From the NCBI RefSeq assembly GCF_022482905.1, contig NZ_JAKVOI010000001.1:1489958-1553957 (forward strand): DNA of 64,000 nucleotides, written 5' to 3'. This stretch comes from Clostridium sp. Lineage in GTDB: Bacteria; Bacillota; Clostridia; Clostridiales; Clostridiaceae. The position numbers were made by a program, and so were the translations under genes. Under the pieces are notes generated by a model. It worked only from the letters and a program-made list of their open reading frames with translations, did not search any database and was not told where the DNA came from. Shown piece by piece: positions 20,185 to 28,944 of this stretch. Positions within the stretch are counted from its first letter, which is position 1. Every line of letters starts with the position of its first letter.

Positions 20185-20405
20185 AACGGTATAAAACAAA
20201 AAAGCCAACATCCCAAAGGGACGAAAGCCTATTCCGTGGTACCACCCTAATTACATAAACCAGAATCCAATTTATGTCTCTTAATACTCCAAGAACTCCT
20301 GGATAGCTTCGATATATCCTGACAAGAAGTTTTCACCTACCACTTCCTCTCTCAATGAAAAAATAGATCTACTTATTCCAATCATTATCCTGATTTATTC
20401 AATTA
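20185..20405 (-). promoter_or_regulatory. Alanine T-box riboswitch leader of alaS
   Basis: On the minus strand the T-box sequence AGGGTGGTACCACGG lies at 20234-20248, with a terminator directly downstream (GTCCC TTT GGGAT, then TTGGCTTTTTTG, about 20197-20231). Upstream, GAGAGAGGAAGTGG and GGTGAAAAC resemble the distal stem I elements, and CGAAGCTATCC presents a GCT alanine codon (20305-20307) as specifier. Uncharged tRNA-Ala should pair with it and favour antitermination. Confidence 0.92.
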
Positions 20406-20412
20406 CTATAGA

Positions 20413-20441
20413 ATTATAAATAAAATACTCCCTACTGTCAA
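20413..20441 (-). promoter_or_regulatory. Consensus sigma-A promoter of alaS
   Basis: TTGACA (20436-20441) and TATAAT (20413-20418), both perfect, separated by exactly 17 bases on the minus strand. It drives the T-box leader. Confidence 0.9.
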
Positions 20442-20477
20442 TACACTAATCCCATGTATGCGCGGAAAATATATATT

Positions 20478-21503
20478 TTAGAATATATAGTAACTCAGAT
20501 CCTTATAGATTATTTTTACCACAACACCCAGAGGCACTGCAGCAACCATGCCTATAAAGCCTGCCATTCCACCTCCTATGAGAAGAAGTACAATTACTGT
20601 AAGGGGATGCATGCTTATACTGTCTGCCGTTATTTTAGGGGATAATATGTTTCCTTCCAGCTGCTGGAGTACATACAACCATATTGCAACTTCAACTGCA
20701 GTCTTTGGAGAATTCATGAAAGCCACAAAAATGGCAGGAAGTGCTCCAAATATTGGGCCGAAATAAGGTATTATATTAAAAAATGCATTTATTATAGAAA
20801 GTACTATTGGAAAATCCACTTTCAATAGTACAAGTATTATAAATGTAACTATTCCCACAACCAGACTTAAAATCAACTGACTTACTATGTATCTGCCAAG
20901 TATTTTATCTATATGACAGCTTATCTTATATACTGCATTTCTGCTCCTTATAGGGAAAAGATTCAATATCCCGTGTTCTATCTGCTTTCCATCCACCAGA
21001 AAATAATATACTATAATAGGTACTATAACAGCATATATGAGCATGCTGCTCATATTTATTATAAATTCATATATTTTCCCGGATATTTTCATAGTCATAT
21101 CGTGCATCCTATAGTACATATTATCCGTAAAAGTATGGAGTATTCCACTATTTTCATCAGGTTTGAGACTGGCATATATATTGTTTATCAGATCCTGTAT
21201 ACTGTTCAGGGTATTTTTTACATTTAGATTTTCCCTGAATAAATATGGTATGAAAACCATAAAGCCTCCAACTAATATGGCTGCTATGCCAGCTATAAGC
21301 AAAAGAGCCGATATGGACTCACCAGCTCCTGAATCCAGAAGTTTCATATAAAAAGGTTTCAAAACATACGTTATTAAAAAAGATATGACGAATAAGTAGA
21401 TGAGTTCCCTAAGTATAGAAACTTTCATGACAAATATAATTACCAGAATTGCTGCCAGAAATACCGTACCATACTTTAATATTTTATCTTTTTTAATCTC
21501 CAT
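20478..21503 (-). CDS. AI-2E-type membrane transporter
   Basis: Polytopic membrane protein of the AI-2 exporter/YrrI family with about seven or eight hydrophobic segments. Conserved features are the paired N-terminal helices, the amphipathic middle, and the PYFGPIFGALPAIFVAF loop with later GNILSPKITADSISMHPL. Substrates of this family are mostly unknown; sodium-proton exchange and signal export have both been reported. Start at 21503 (ATG nine bases after GAGG) is preferred over the upstream TTG; length 341. Lies between the PRC-barrel gene and the alaS leader, a Firmicutes arrangement. Confidence 0.85.
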   Translation of the reverse strand: MEIKKDKILKYGTVFLAAILVIIFVMKVSILRELIYLFVISFLITYVLKPFYMKLLDSGAGESISALLLIAGIAAILVGGFMVFIPYLFRENLNVKNTLNSIQDLINNIYASLKPDENSGILHTFTDNMYYRMHDMTMKISGKIYEFIINMSSMLIYAVIVPIIVYYFLVDGKQIEHGILNLFPIRSRNAVYKISCHIDKILGRYIVSQLILSLVVGIVTFIILVLLKVDFPIVLSIINAFFNIIPYFGPIFGALPAIFVAFMNSPKTAVEVAIWLYVLQQLEGNILSPKITADSISMHPLTVIVLLLIGGGMAGFIGMVAAVPLGVVVKIIYKDLSYYIF

Positions 21504-21526
21504 CTCAATTTTCCTCTTTATCAATT

Positions 21527-21964
21527 TTAAATTTTCATATACAAAATATTTTTCTCTCCAAGTATAAGATTCTTTGACGGCAGTACTTTTCTCCCATGCA
21601 CAATATCATATACAAATCCTCTTGAGATGACAAAGGCTCTTATGATAAAACTTTTCTCATAGAATATCATATCCTCCAGATTGCCCATTATGTTTCCTGT
21701 TTTGTCCACAACATCTATAGTCCGTATATCATTGAATTTAAGATCCTGTGCCCTATTTGATTCAGATGCAATAATAACAGGGAAAAGGCTCACTGTATTT
21801 TCCAGATACACGCTGGCATCCTTTTTCAATATACTATTTGAAACTACATTAAATCCTTTTATTGATTTTGAGTTGAAATCCACCAGTAAATCTCCCACAA
21901 AGCCCATGCTTTTTCCATCAATTCCTATAACTTCCGAAAAAATAAAATCTCTTACTCTGTACAA
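21527..21964 (-). CDS. PRC-barrel domain protein
   Basis: 145-residue protein with two PRC-barrel-like beta units (VRDFIFSEVIGIDGKSMGFVGDLLVDFNSKSIKGF and, near residue 75, DIRTIDVVDKTGNIMGNLEDMIF). The family includes RimM-like and photosynthetic reaction centre barrels and sporulation proteins such as YlmC; no specific role can be assigned. TTG start after AAAGGTGA. It is 23 bases upstream of the AI-2E-type transporter, so the two are likely co-transcribed. Confidence 0.75.
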   Translation of the reverse strand: MYRVRDFIFSEVIGIDGKSMGFVGDLLVDFNSKSIKGFNVVSNSILKKDASVYLENTVSLFPVIIASESNRAQDLKFNDIRTIDVVDKTGNIMGNLEDMIFYEKSFIIRAFVISRGFVYDIVHGRKVLPSKNLILGEKNILYMKI

Positions 21965-22029
21965 GCTATCACCTTTTTCAGTTAATCATTACAATTGTAT
22001 AAATAGTTTTTCCATATAAATAAAAAAAT

Positions 22030-22063
22030 ATAACCCTAAAAGAAAAAATTCTTTAAAGGTTAC
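22030..22063 (-). terminator. Terminator of the Rrf2 regulator gene
   Basis: TAACC...TTTAAAG paired with CTTTTAGGGTTA on the minus strand, followed by TATTTTTTTA. It lies 12 bases after the regulator stop. Confidence 0.75.
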
Positions 22064-22074
22064 ATTATTGAAAA

Positions 22075-22521
22075 TCATACTTTTTTAAGTACCTTCTTGT
22101 TATTCATATTTTTATAGTCATCTACAATATCCTGCAATGTTGTCGATTCCATGACGCTATCTATACTGTCCCTGATTTTCGACCATAAAAGCCTCGTTGC
22201 ACAACAGTCGATATTATCGCAGGAATTTCCCTTCGTATCATCTATACATTCAGATATTTCTACAGGTCCTTCAAGTATTCCCATAATATCACCTATCGTT
22301 ATATCCTCAGGGTGTCTGCTAAGCATATATCCTCCCTGGGCTCCCCTTACACTTCTAATTAAATTTGCCTTTCTCAGTGGAGAGAACAGTTGTTCCAAAT
22401 AGTATTCAGATATACCCTGTCTTTCTGAGATCTTTTTTATTGATGCAGGCTCGTCACCATAGTGGATAGCAAGATCAACCATGGCCTTGACCCCATATCT
22501 TCCCTTTGTGGATAGTTTCAC
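22075..22521 (-). CDS. Rrf2/IscR-family transcriptional regulator
   Basis: Winged-helix regulator. The N-terminal STKGRYGVKAMVDLA and recognition region ISEYYLEQLFSPLRKANLIRSVRGAQGGY are classic Rrf2. The C-terminal half has ECIDDTKGNSCDNIDCC, whose cysteines can ligate an Fe-S cluster as in IscR. In many Clostridia such a gene directly precedes iscS and iscU; here its transcript ends at a terminator and neither gene is present. GTG start after AAAGGAAG. Targets cannot be read from the sequence. Confidence 0.88.
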   Translation of the reverse strand: MKLSTKGRYGVKAMVDLAIHYGDEPASIKKISERQGISEYYLEQLFSPLRKANLIRSVRGAQGGYMLSRHPEDITIGDIMGILEGPVEISECIDDTKGNSCDNIDCCATRLLWSKIRDSIDSVMESTTLQDIVDDYKNMNNKKVLKKV

Positions 22522-22607
22522 TTAACCACTTCCTTTGATACTCAACTTATAGTTATCCTATTTAATATTATCAAATCCGAGTAAATCTGTCAACAATAAG
22601 AATTCAT

Positions 22608-23369
22608 CTAGTATTCCATTTTTCTGTCTTTAAAATATACTATTCTAAGATTGCAGTCCTCAGCTATCTGAGCCGCCTCACGGAAGTTGTTCCCTATGCT
22701 TTCCGCAGTGTGTGCATCAGATCCAAGAGTTATATACTTTCCACCAAGTTCTCTGTATCTTCTATATATCGGGTAAAAATTTTCAACAGCCGATTTGCTG
22801 TTCAACCTCCTTGTATTCAATTCTATACATTTTCCTCTCTGTATTATAAGCTTCAATATTTCATCCAGGATATCGGGAAACTCTCCGTAATGCAATTCCG
22901 GATCTTCATATCCTGAATATCTGCATATATAATCTATATGTGCAAGACTGTCTATGAAATCAAATTTTTTCAAATTCAGTAACATGCTCTCAAGATATCT
23001 TCTGTACGCGTCTTTTTTACTTTTTCCAATATAAAAATCATCGTAATACAAATCCAGATTATCCACAAGATGAATTGCTCCTATCACATAGTCGAAAGGG
23101 TTGTCTCTAGCTATAAGTCCTGCTTTCTTTACGCAGTCTTCCTTCATTCCAATCTCTATACCTAAAAGCATTGTTTCACCCCTTAAACCAGAATAAGCTT
23201 TAAAATAATCCTCTATGTTAAACAAAAATTCATTCCCGTCAGGATATCCAATATCCATATGTTCAGTGAGTATAAGTCCCAATCTATTGTCCCTCGCCGA
23301 CTTTAATGCTTCTTCTATTTTCATATCTGAGTCAGTGGAAAATCTTGTATGTACATGGGTATCAAACAT
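22608..23369 (-). CDS. hisJ: PHP-domain phosphatase, probably HisJ-type histidinol-phosphatase
   Basis: Polymerase and histidinol phosphatase fold. Metal ligands are DTHVHTRFSTDSD at the N-terminus, LTEHMD near residue 38, GAIHLV and ALAHIDYICR in the middle and LGSDAHTAESIG near the end. HisJ removes phosphate from histidinol phosphate. The his operon at 29-36.7 kb has a HisB with only the dehydratase domain and no phosphatase, so this gene would complete the pathway. A generic phosphoesterase is the alternative. Its minus-strand promoter region has GATATAGTAAA, matching half of the his operator (finding). Confidence 0.78.
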   Translation of the reverse strand: MFDTHVHTRFSTDSDMKIEEALKSARDNRLGLILTEHMDIGYPDGNEFLFNIEDYFKAYSGLRGETMLLGIEIGMKEDCVKKAGLIARDNPFDYVIGAIHLVDNLDLYYDDFYIGKSKKDAYRRYLESMLLNLKKFDFIDSLAHIDYICRYSGYEDPELHYGEFPDILDEILKLIIQRGKCIELNTRRLNSKSAVENFYPIYRRYRELGGKYITLGSDAHTAESIGNNFREAAQIAEDCNLRIVYFKDRKMEY

Positions 23370-23432
23370 AAAATTAATTCACCTCATTCTGTTAATATTC
23401 CTTGTATTTACTATATCACTTATACCTAAAAA

Positions 23433-24359
23433 TCAAAACAGATTATTCAAATATTGGAGCAGTATCACAATGAGCGGTATAGTTATCATGGAAACTATGG
23501 TAGTTATAAAAACACTTTTTGAAGCAAGCTTTTCATTGGAACCGTATTTCTGGGCAAATATGGGAGAAAGTACTGCAACAGGCATTGCTTCAATAACTAC
23601 AATTATCTGAAGCATAAAGTTATCTGCACCTATAAGCTTCAATATTACAAAACTTAAAGTCGGGGCTATAATCAATCTCAGAAAACAGATATAGTATACT
23701 ATGCTTCCACTGAAAATCTCCTTCAATTTCATTTCTGCCAGCATTGAACCAACTATAATCATGGAAAGTGGAGTAGTCATGGAACCTATGGAAACTACAG
23801 CCTTATTTAAAACCGGCGGTAGTTTTATGGAGAACAAAAACATAATGAATCCTATTATGGTTGCTATTATAACTGGATTAAATACAACTCCCTTCATAGC
23901 CCGCAAATCCCTTTTATCCGTATATATCATAATTCCCAAACTGAAGAGTATCATATTAAAGGGTATATTAAAGATAGCTCCATAAAATATGCCTGTTTTC
24001 CCAAAAAGTCCTTCCAGCACCGGATAACCCATAAATCCACTATTTGAAAATATGGCCGCAAATCTAATGACCCTGCTCGAATCCTCATCGTAGCCCGGCG
24101 TCATAAATCTGCTCGAAAACAATATTACAATATTGACTATAAAAGAATATACAAATATGTGTTTTGCTTCCACAAACATTTTCAGTGAATAATTATAATT
24201 GAAAGAAGTCAGCAGAAGTGCCGGAAGCGTTATGTTTATAAGCAGATTTGACAGATCTTTACTACCCTTTTCAGTTATAATATTCTTTTTTCTTGCAAAT
24301 ACACCGGATGCCATGACAAGCGACAAAATTATTACTTCATTTATTACATTATAGTTCAA
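23433..24359 (-). CDS. AEC-family transporter
   Basis: Auxin-efflux-carrier-type permease of 308 residues with about ten hydrophobic segments arranged as two five-helix halves; conserved ITLPALLLTSFNY, FSNSGFMGYPVLEGLFG and the C-terminal EAMPVAVLSPIFAQKYG. Members move malate, other carboxylates or amino acid derivatives, but the substrate here is unknown. TTG start. The ribosome site is an unbroken run of eight G residues (24370-24377 on the minus strand), odd for so AT-rich a region. It is 63 bases upstream of the PHP gene. Confidence 0.85.
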   Translation of the reverse strand: MNYNVINEVIILSLVMASGVFARKKNIITEKGSKDLSNLLINITLPALLLTSFNYNYSLKMFVEAKHIFVYSFIVNIVILFSSRFMTPGYDEDSSRVIRFAAIFSNSGFMGYPVLEGLFGKTGIFYGAIFNIPFNMILFSLGIMIYTDKRDLRAMKGVVFNPVIIATIIGFIMFLFSIKLPPVLNKAVVSIGSMTTPLSMIIVGSMLAEMKLKEIFSGSIVYYICFLRLIIAPTLSFVILKLIGADNFMLQIIVVIEAMPVAVLSPIFAQKYGSNEKLASKSVFITTIVSMITIPLIVILLQYLNNLF

Positions 24360-24406
24360 GTGTGTTTTTCCCCCCCCAAATCAAAAACTAAAAACACGTC
24401 TAAATA

Positions 24407-25042
24407 TTAACTCCAATACAATCTTCTCGCAATATATTTGTATATCATCTCTCCCAATATTACTGCAGTAACTAAGTCCATGATTACATGCTGTTTTACA
24501 AATTGAGTTGATAATATTATCAAAATGCCAATTACACATATAAATATTTTTGATTTTGCTTGTCCATAAGGCAGCTCCAATGATCCCCTCATCACTGCAT
24601 AGGTAGTAAGGACATGTATACTAGGTAAACAATTGAAGGGTTTGTCAATTTTATAAGTATCCCTTACAAAATCCGACAAAATATCACTTCCGTAAACTGC
24701 AGGCCGTGGCACAGTAGTTTGGAAGAAGAAATACACAATGTAGCATATTATCATCCCCAAAATTATGGTAAACAGCACTTTATAATAGACTTTTCTGCTT
24801 TTAAAGCAAAAAAATATCAATGATATAATTATAAAAGGATACCACATCCAATAAGCAATAATAAATTGTTTTACAAAAGGAACACGCCTATCTACATTCA
24901 TCACCAGCATATAGTATCCTCTTGATGAATTATCTAGTAGTCCATAAGCTATATTTATAATTGGTATGGCAATCATCAGACTTAAATACAGCATATTTTT
25001 TCTAAAATTTTTTATTACATTCTCCATATTAAAATTCTCCAA
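24407..25042 (-). CDS. PAP2-superfamily membrane phosphatase
   Basis: 211-residue membrane protein with about six hydrophobic helices. Catalytic blocks resemble the inositol-phosphotransferase/Aur1-like subset of the PAP2 superfamily: VPRPAVY, then CLPSIHVLTTYAV with the first His, then STQFVKQHVIMDLV with the second His and Asp. Likely acts on a lipid phosphate or polyprenyl phosphate on the outer membrane face. ATG start after TGGAGAATTTTA. Stands alone; the next unit is divergent. Confidence 0.82.
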   Translation of the reverse strand: MENFNMENVIKNFRKNMLYLSLMIAIPIINIAYGLLDNSSRGYYMLVMNVDRRVPFVKQFIIAYWMWYPFIIISLIFFCFKSRKVYYKVLFTIILGMIICYIVYFFFQTTVPRPAVYGSDILSDFVRDTYKIDKPFNCLPSIHVLTTYAVMRGSLELPYGQAKSKIFICVIGILIILSTQFVKQHVIMDLVTAVILGEMIYKYIARRLYWS

Positions 25043-25103
25043 TATAAATGTCTTTTAAATTATAGTATATACCCAATTTATATTTTAGTTATAAAAAAAC
25101 ATA

Positions 25104-25132
25104 TTGACAACAATTATAAAGAATTGTATTCT
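25104..25132 (+). promoter_or_regulatory. Sigma-A promoter of the leader ORF and ABC exporter
   Basis: TTGACA at 25104-25109 and TATTCT at 25127-25132 with exactly 17 bases between. It starts the 25043-25421 leader region, which holds this promoter, a small ORF, a hairpin with a T-run and the exporter's ribosome site. Confidence 0.75.
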
Positions 25133-25173
25133 TAGGTGGTAGCAAATCATATTATTAAAAAGGAGGCAGTAAG

Positions 25174-25275
25174 ATGTCAACGAAAATTTTATTTGGCAAA
25201 GATTTTGAATCAGCTTTTAAAAACATACTTCAGCCCTGTCTCTATATTAATTTCATCAGGTATATTGATAGTTAA
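25174..25275 (+). CDS. 33-codon leader ORF upstream of the ABC exporter
   Basis: Short frame of 33 codons beginning MSTKILFGKD and ending INFIRYIDS, with one of the best ribosome sites of the window: AAAAGGAGG seven bases before ATG. It has no signal peptide or membrane helix and I recognise no family. It lies between a good promoter and a hairpin followed by five T residues, ahead of two exporter genes. That layout matches a leader peptide whose translation controls read-through, as described for bmrB before bmrCD in B. subtilis. Translation is strongly suggested, function inferred. Confidence 0.7.
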   Translation: MSTKILFGKDFESAFKNILQPCLYINFIRYIDS

Positions 25276-25281
25276 TTATGT

Positions 25282-25314
25282 GTCATGGGTTGTACATTAA
25301 TCCATGACCTTTTT
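25282..25314 (+). terminator. Attenuator-like terminator between leader ORF and exporter genes
   Basis: GTCATGGGT (25282-25290) pairs with ATCCATGAC (25300-25308), with one wobble, around a nine-base loop and is followed by CTTTTT. It begins seven bases after the leader ORF stop. Its 3' arm can instead pair over CCATGA/TCATGG with 25364-25370, and CAGCCCTG inside the leader ORF can pair with CAGGGT near 25375-25380, so competing folds exist. Confidence 0.65.
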
Positions 25315-25421
25315 AAATTAAAATATAAACGGGATTTAATCGTCCTGTAAACTTATTTTTAGATCATGGTCAGCCAGGGTCTTTTATTTTGCAATATTTT
25401 ATTAACAAAGGGGGATACCAA

Positions 25422-27200
25422 ATGAAACAAATTTTCAGATATGTATTTAATTACAAAGGTCTTGTAATACTGCCTTCTGCAGCAATGGCAGTTGCAATTT
25501 TTTTAGATATGATAAATCCATATCTTCAAAGTAAAATAGTGGATAAGGTATTTATAGAAAAAAATTTTGATCTCCTCTTCCCTATACTGACAGGCTTTGT
25601 CATAATAGCAGTATCCAGGGCTGTATTGGGATACGTAAAAGAATACATATTCGATGTTCTTTCTTCAAAAGTCAGTATTGATATGAAAAAAGATCTATTT
25701 GACCACATCCAAAGTCTTCAATTTAGTTACTTTGACAACATAAATACAGGAGAACTGATGTCCAGAATAGGTGAGGACATAGACAATGTCTGGAGAAGCA
25801 TTTCCTTTGGAATAAGATTATTTATTGAAAATATAATATATTTTGTAACAACTTCTGTAATCCTGTTATTCCTAAATTGGAAATTAGCTCTGATATGCCT
25901 TATAGGTATGCCTCCAATAGCTTGTCTCGCCTTGAAATTTGAAAGAAAAATATCACAATCCTACAGTAAATTGAGCGATCAGGGAGTTATATTAAATACC
26001 AGCGCCCAGGAGAATATTGCAGGTGTGAGACTGGTGAAGGCCTTTGCCAGAGAAAAATATGAAATAGCAAAATTTTTAAAATTCAACAGAGAAAATTTTG
26101 ATCTCAGTATGGAGCAAAATAAGATAATAGCTGATTATTTTCCTCCCATAGATTTTTTAACAAACATGTGCATAGTACTCCTAATTGCTGCAGGCGGTAT
26201 TTTCGTAATGAAGGATAGCATGACAATAGGTACCCTGGTGGCATTTAGCGGGTATATCTGGATGCTAATAACTCCTATGCAAATGCTTGGATGGCTTGTA
26301 AACTTAATATCACAAGCTGATGCGTCGGCCAAAAAAGTAGTGAAAATAATGAATATTTACCCGGAAATCAAAGATTGTGAAAATCCACTGAGACTCAGTA
26401 ACATACTTGGGAACATAAAATTTGAAAATGTATATTTCAAATACAAGGATGAATATGTACTTGAAAATATAAATATTGAAATCAAACCGGGAAGTACAAC
26501 AGCCATTATGGGAACTACAGGTTCAGGCAAATCATCAATTGTAAATCTTATTGGAAGGTATTACGATACGACAAATGGTACTGTTTATATAGACGGCCAT
26601 GATGTAAGAAAAATAAATCTCAAGGATTTACGCAGTAAAATAGCAGTTGTTTCACAGGATACTTTTCTATTCTCGGAAAGCATTAAAGAGAATATAAGTT
26701 TGGGAAACAACAACTACTCGCTTGAGGAAATAAAAAAAGCTTGTGAACTGTCCTGTGCAGACGAATTTATAGAAAAGCTGGATCAAAAATACGATACCGT
26801 TATTGGAGAACGTGGTATCGGACTCTCCGGGGGGCAAAAGCAGCGTCTTTCCATTGCCAGAGCCATTATAAGGAACTCAAGCATACTAATACTGGATGAT
26901 GCCACTTCCGCACTTGACATGGAAACTGAGTACAATCTTCTAAAGAATCTTGGTAATACTCATAAAAATACTACTAAAATAATAATAGCTCACAGAATTT
27001 CAGCAGTAAAAAATGCAGACATGATAATCTGCCTGGAAAACGGTCATATAGCAGAGAGCGGCAGTCATGACGAACTTCTCGCAAGAAAAGGCAGATATTA
27101 TGAGATATACGAAGAGCAATTTAAGGACTTCAATCCAAACTTCTCAAAGGAGGAATGTTGCAATGGCAATAAATACAGTAAAGCAGGACGAGAATCTTAA
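25422..27200 (+). CDS. ABC exporter half-transporter A (degenerate ATP site)
   Basis: 592-residue exporter subunit: six membrane helices in the first about 320 residues, then the nucleotide-binding domain with Walker A GTTGSGKSS near 363, signature LSGGQKQR near 467, and Walker B ILILDDATS with Asp at about 493 where the catalytic Glu normally is. That substitution marks the non-hydrolysing site of heterodimeric exporters such as TM287/288 or BmrC/BmrD. Start at 25422 follows GGGGGA. Overlaps the next gene by 38 bases. Drug or lipid export is likely; the substrate is unknown. Confidence 0.92.
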   Translation: MKQIFRYVFNYKGLVILPSAAMAVAIFLDMINPYLQSKIVDKVFIEKNFDLLFPILTGFVIIAVSRAVLGYVKEYIFDVLSSKVSIDMKKDLFDHIQSLQFSYFDNINTGELMSRIGEDIDNVWRSISFGIRLFIENIIYFVTTSVILLFLNWKLALICLIGMPPIACLALKFERKISQSYSKLSDQGVILNTSAQENIAGVRLVKAFAREKYEIAKFLKFNRENFDLSMEQNKIIADYFPPIDFLTNMCIVLLIAAGGIFVMKDSMTIGTLVAFSGYIWMLITPMQMLGWLVNLISQADASAKKVVKIMNIYPEIKDCENPLRLSNILGNIKFENVYFKYKDEYVLENINIEIKPGSTTAIMGTTGSGKSSIVNLIGRYYDTTNGTVYIDGHDVRKINLKDLRSKIAVVSQDTFLFSESIKENISLGNNNYSLEEIKKACELSCADEFIEKLDQKYDTVIGERGIGLSGGQKQRLSIARAIIRNSSILILDDATSALDMETEYNLLKNLGNTHKNTTKIIIAHRISAVKNADMIICLENGHIAESGSHDELLARKGRYYEIYEEQFKDFNPNFSKEECCNGNKYSKAGRES

Positions 27201-28944
27201 AAAACTTTCTAACTTTGAGATAGGAAGGCGACTGCTTTCATATTTAAACTCCTATAAATCCCAGGTATTGATAGTGCTTGTACTATTAATATTCGTAATG
27301 GCTGTAAACCTGATGAATCCATACCTCTTGAAGGTAGCTGTAGATAAGAATATATCCAATAGTGACATAAATGGGTTAATTAAAATAGGTTTCGCCATGG
27401 TCATATTGAATTTTTTGTCCATGCTTGCTTCCCGGCTTAGAATATTGAAGATGTCTTCTGTTACAAACAATATACTGCTGAATATACGTCATAATTTATA
27501 TTCCCATATTCAAAAGCTGTCCTTTTCTTTTTTTGATGAAAGACCTGTAGGTAAAATACTGGCAAGAATCATAGGTGACGTCAATTCACTTCAGGATTTA
27601 TTCAACAACAGTGTAACTAATTTTATACCTCAGATACTTACCATAATCTGCGTGGGTGTAATGATGTTCTATTTAAATGCGAAGCTTGCACTAGCCTCTA
27701 TAATGCTTCTGCCTCTGCTTGCCCTTCTTATGTTCATGATCCAGATATTATCCAGAAGGCGATGGCAGACTTATAGGAAAAAGCGTTCCAATTTCAATGC
27801 CTATACTCACGAGGATTTTTCCGGCATAAAAGTGGTACAGTCTTTTGCAGCGGAAGAGAAAACTTCCTCCACATTTTTTATTCTGGTAAAAGATATGATG
27901 GATTCGTTTATAAATGCGGTTAGACTGAATGATTTATTTTGGCCTCTTGTTGATATATGCTGGGGTTTTGGTATGGTAATACTTTATTGGTACAGCAGCA
28001 AATTAATTTCGGAAGGCAGCCTGACCATAGGTACTATCATGGCATTTGGTATGTACATAGGTATGTTCTGGAGACCTATTCTGGAAATAAGCAATTTTTA
28101 TAATACACTAATAATGAATTTCGCCGCAGCCGAACGCATTTTTGAAATAATGGATGTAAAGCCTGATATATCAAATTCTATAAATTCCGTTGAAATGCCT
28201 GAAATAAAGGGTCAGGTTGAATTTAGAAATGTTTCATTTGAATATGAAAACGGAGAAACTGTACTTGATCATGTAAGTTTCAAGGTTAATGCAGGTGAAA
28301 CTATTGCTTTAGTAGGACCTACCGGTTCCGGCAAAACTACAATAGTAAATCTCATAAGCCGTTTCTATGATACAAAAAGTGGCTGCGTCCTAATAGATGG
28401 CAAAAATGTAAAGGACGTAGAAATCGAATCTCTCAGAAATCAGATGGGCATAATGCTTCAGGATACATTTCTTTTTTCATCAACTATAAAGGAAAATATA
28501 GAATACGGTAAAATTGGGGCTTCAAATGAAGAGATAATTGCAGCTTCCAGAGCTGTAACCGCACATGATTTCATAATGAAACTTGGAAATGGCTACAATA
28601 CGAAAATAAATGAGAGGGGTTCACGCCTCTCTGTAGGTCAGAGACAGCTTATTTCCTTTGCAAGAGCTCTTCTTGCCGATCCAAAAATACTTGTACTCGA
28701 CGAGGCAACTTCAAATATAGATACTGAAACAGAAAAACTTGTCCAGAATGGGATTCAAAAGCTGCTTCATGGAAGAACATCCTTCGTTATAGCCCATAGA
28801 TTGTCAACTATAAGGAACTGCGACAGAATATTGGTAGTTGACAAAGGTAAAATAGCTGAATGTGGAAATCACCAGGAGCTCATGAAAATGAAAGGAATAT
28901 ATTACAATCTGTATATATCTCAATATAAATTTTTAAAAGATTGA
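27163..28944 (+). CDS. ABC exporter half-transporter B (catalytic partner)
   Basis: 593-residue partner of the preceding gene: six membrane helices, Walker A GPTGSGKTT near 385, signature LSVGQRQL in which Val replaces the second Gly, and Walker B ILVLDEATS with the catalytic Glu at about 514. A degenerate signature here and a degenerate Walker B in the partner complement each other, as expected for one consensus and one degenerate ATP site. Start at 27163 has AAAGGAGGA upstream and lies inside the 3' end of the first gene, which implies translational coupling. Confidence 0.93.
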   Translation: MAINTVKQDENLKKLSNFEIGRRLLSYLNSYKSQVLIVLVLLIFVMAVNLMNPYLLKVAVDKNISNSDINGLIKIGFAMVILNFLSMLASRLRILKMSSVTNNILLNIRHNLYSHIQKLSFSFFDERPVGKILARIIGDVNSLQDLFNNSVTNFIPQILTIICVGVMMFYLNAKLALASIMLLPLLALLMFMIQILSRRRWQTYRKKRSNFNAYTHEDFSGIKVVQSFAAEEKTSSTFFILVKDMMDSFINAVRLNDLFWPLVDICWGFGMVILYWYSSKLISEGSLTIGTIMAFGMYIGMFWRPILEISNFYNTLIMNFAAAERIFEIMDVKPDISNSINSVEMPEIKGQVEFRNVSFEYENGETVLDHVSFKVNAGETIALVGPTGSGKTTIVNLISRFYDTKSGCVLIDGKNVKDVEIESLRNQMGIMLQDTFLFSSTIKENIEYGKIGASNEEIIAASRAVTAHDFIMKLGNGYNTKINERGSRLSVGQRQLISFARALLADPKILVLDEATSNIDTETEKLVQNGIQKLLHGRTSFVIAHRLSTIRNCDRILVVDKGKIAECGNHQELMKMKGIYYNLYISQYKFLKD

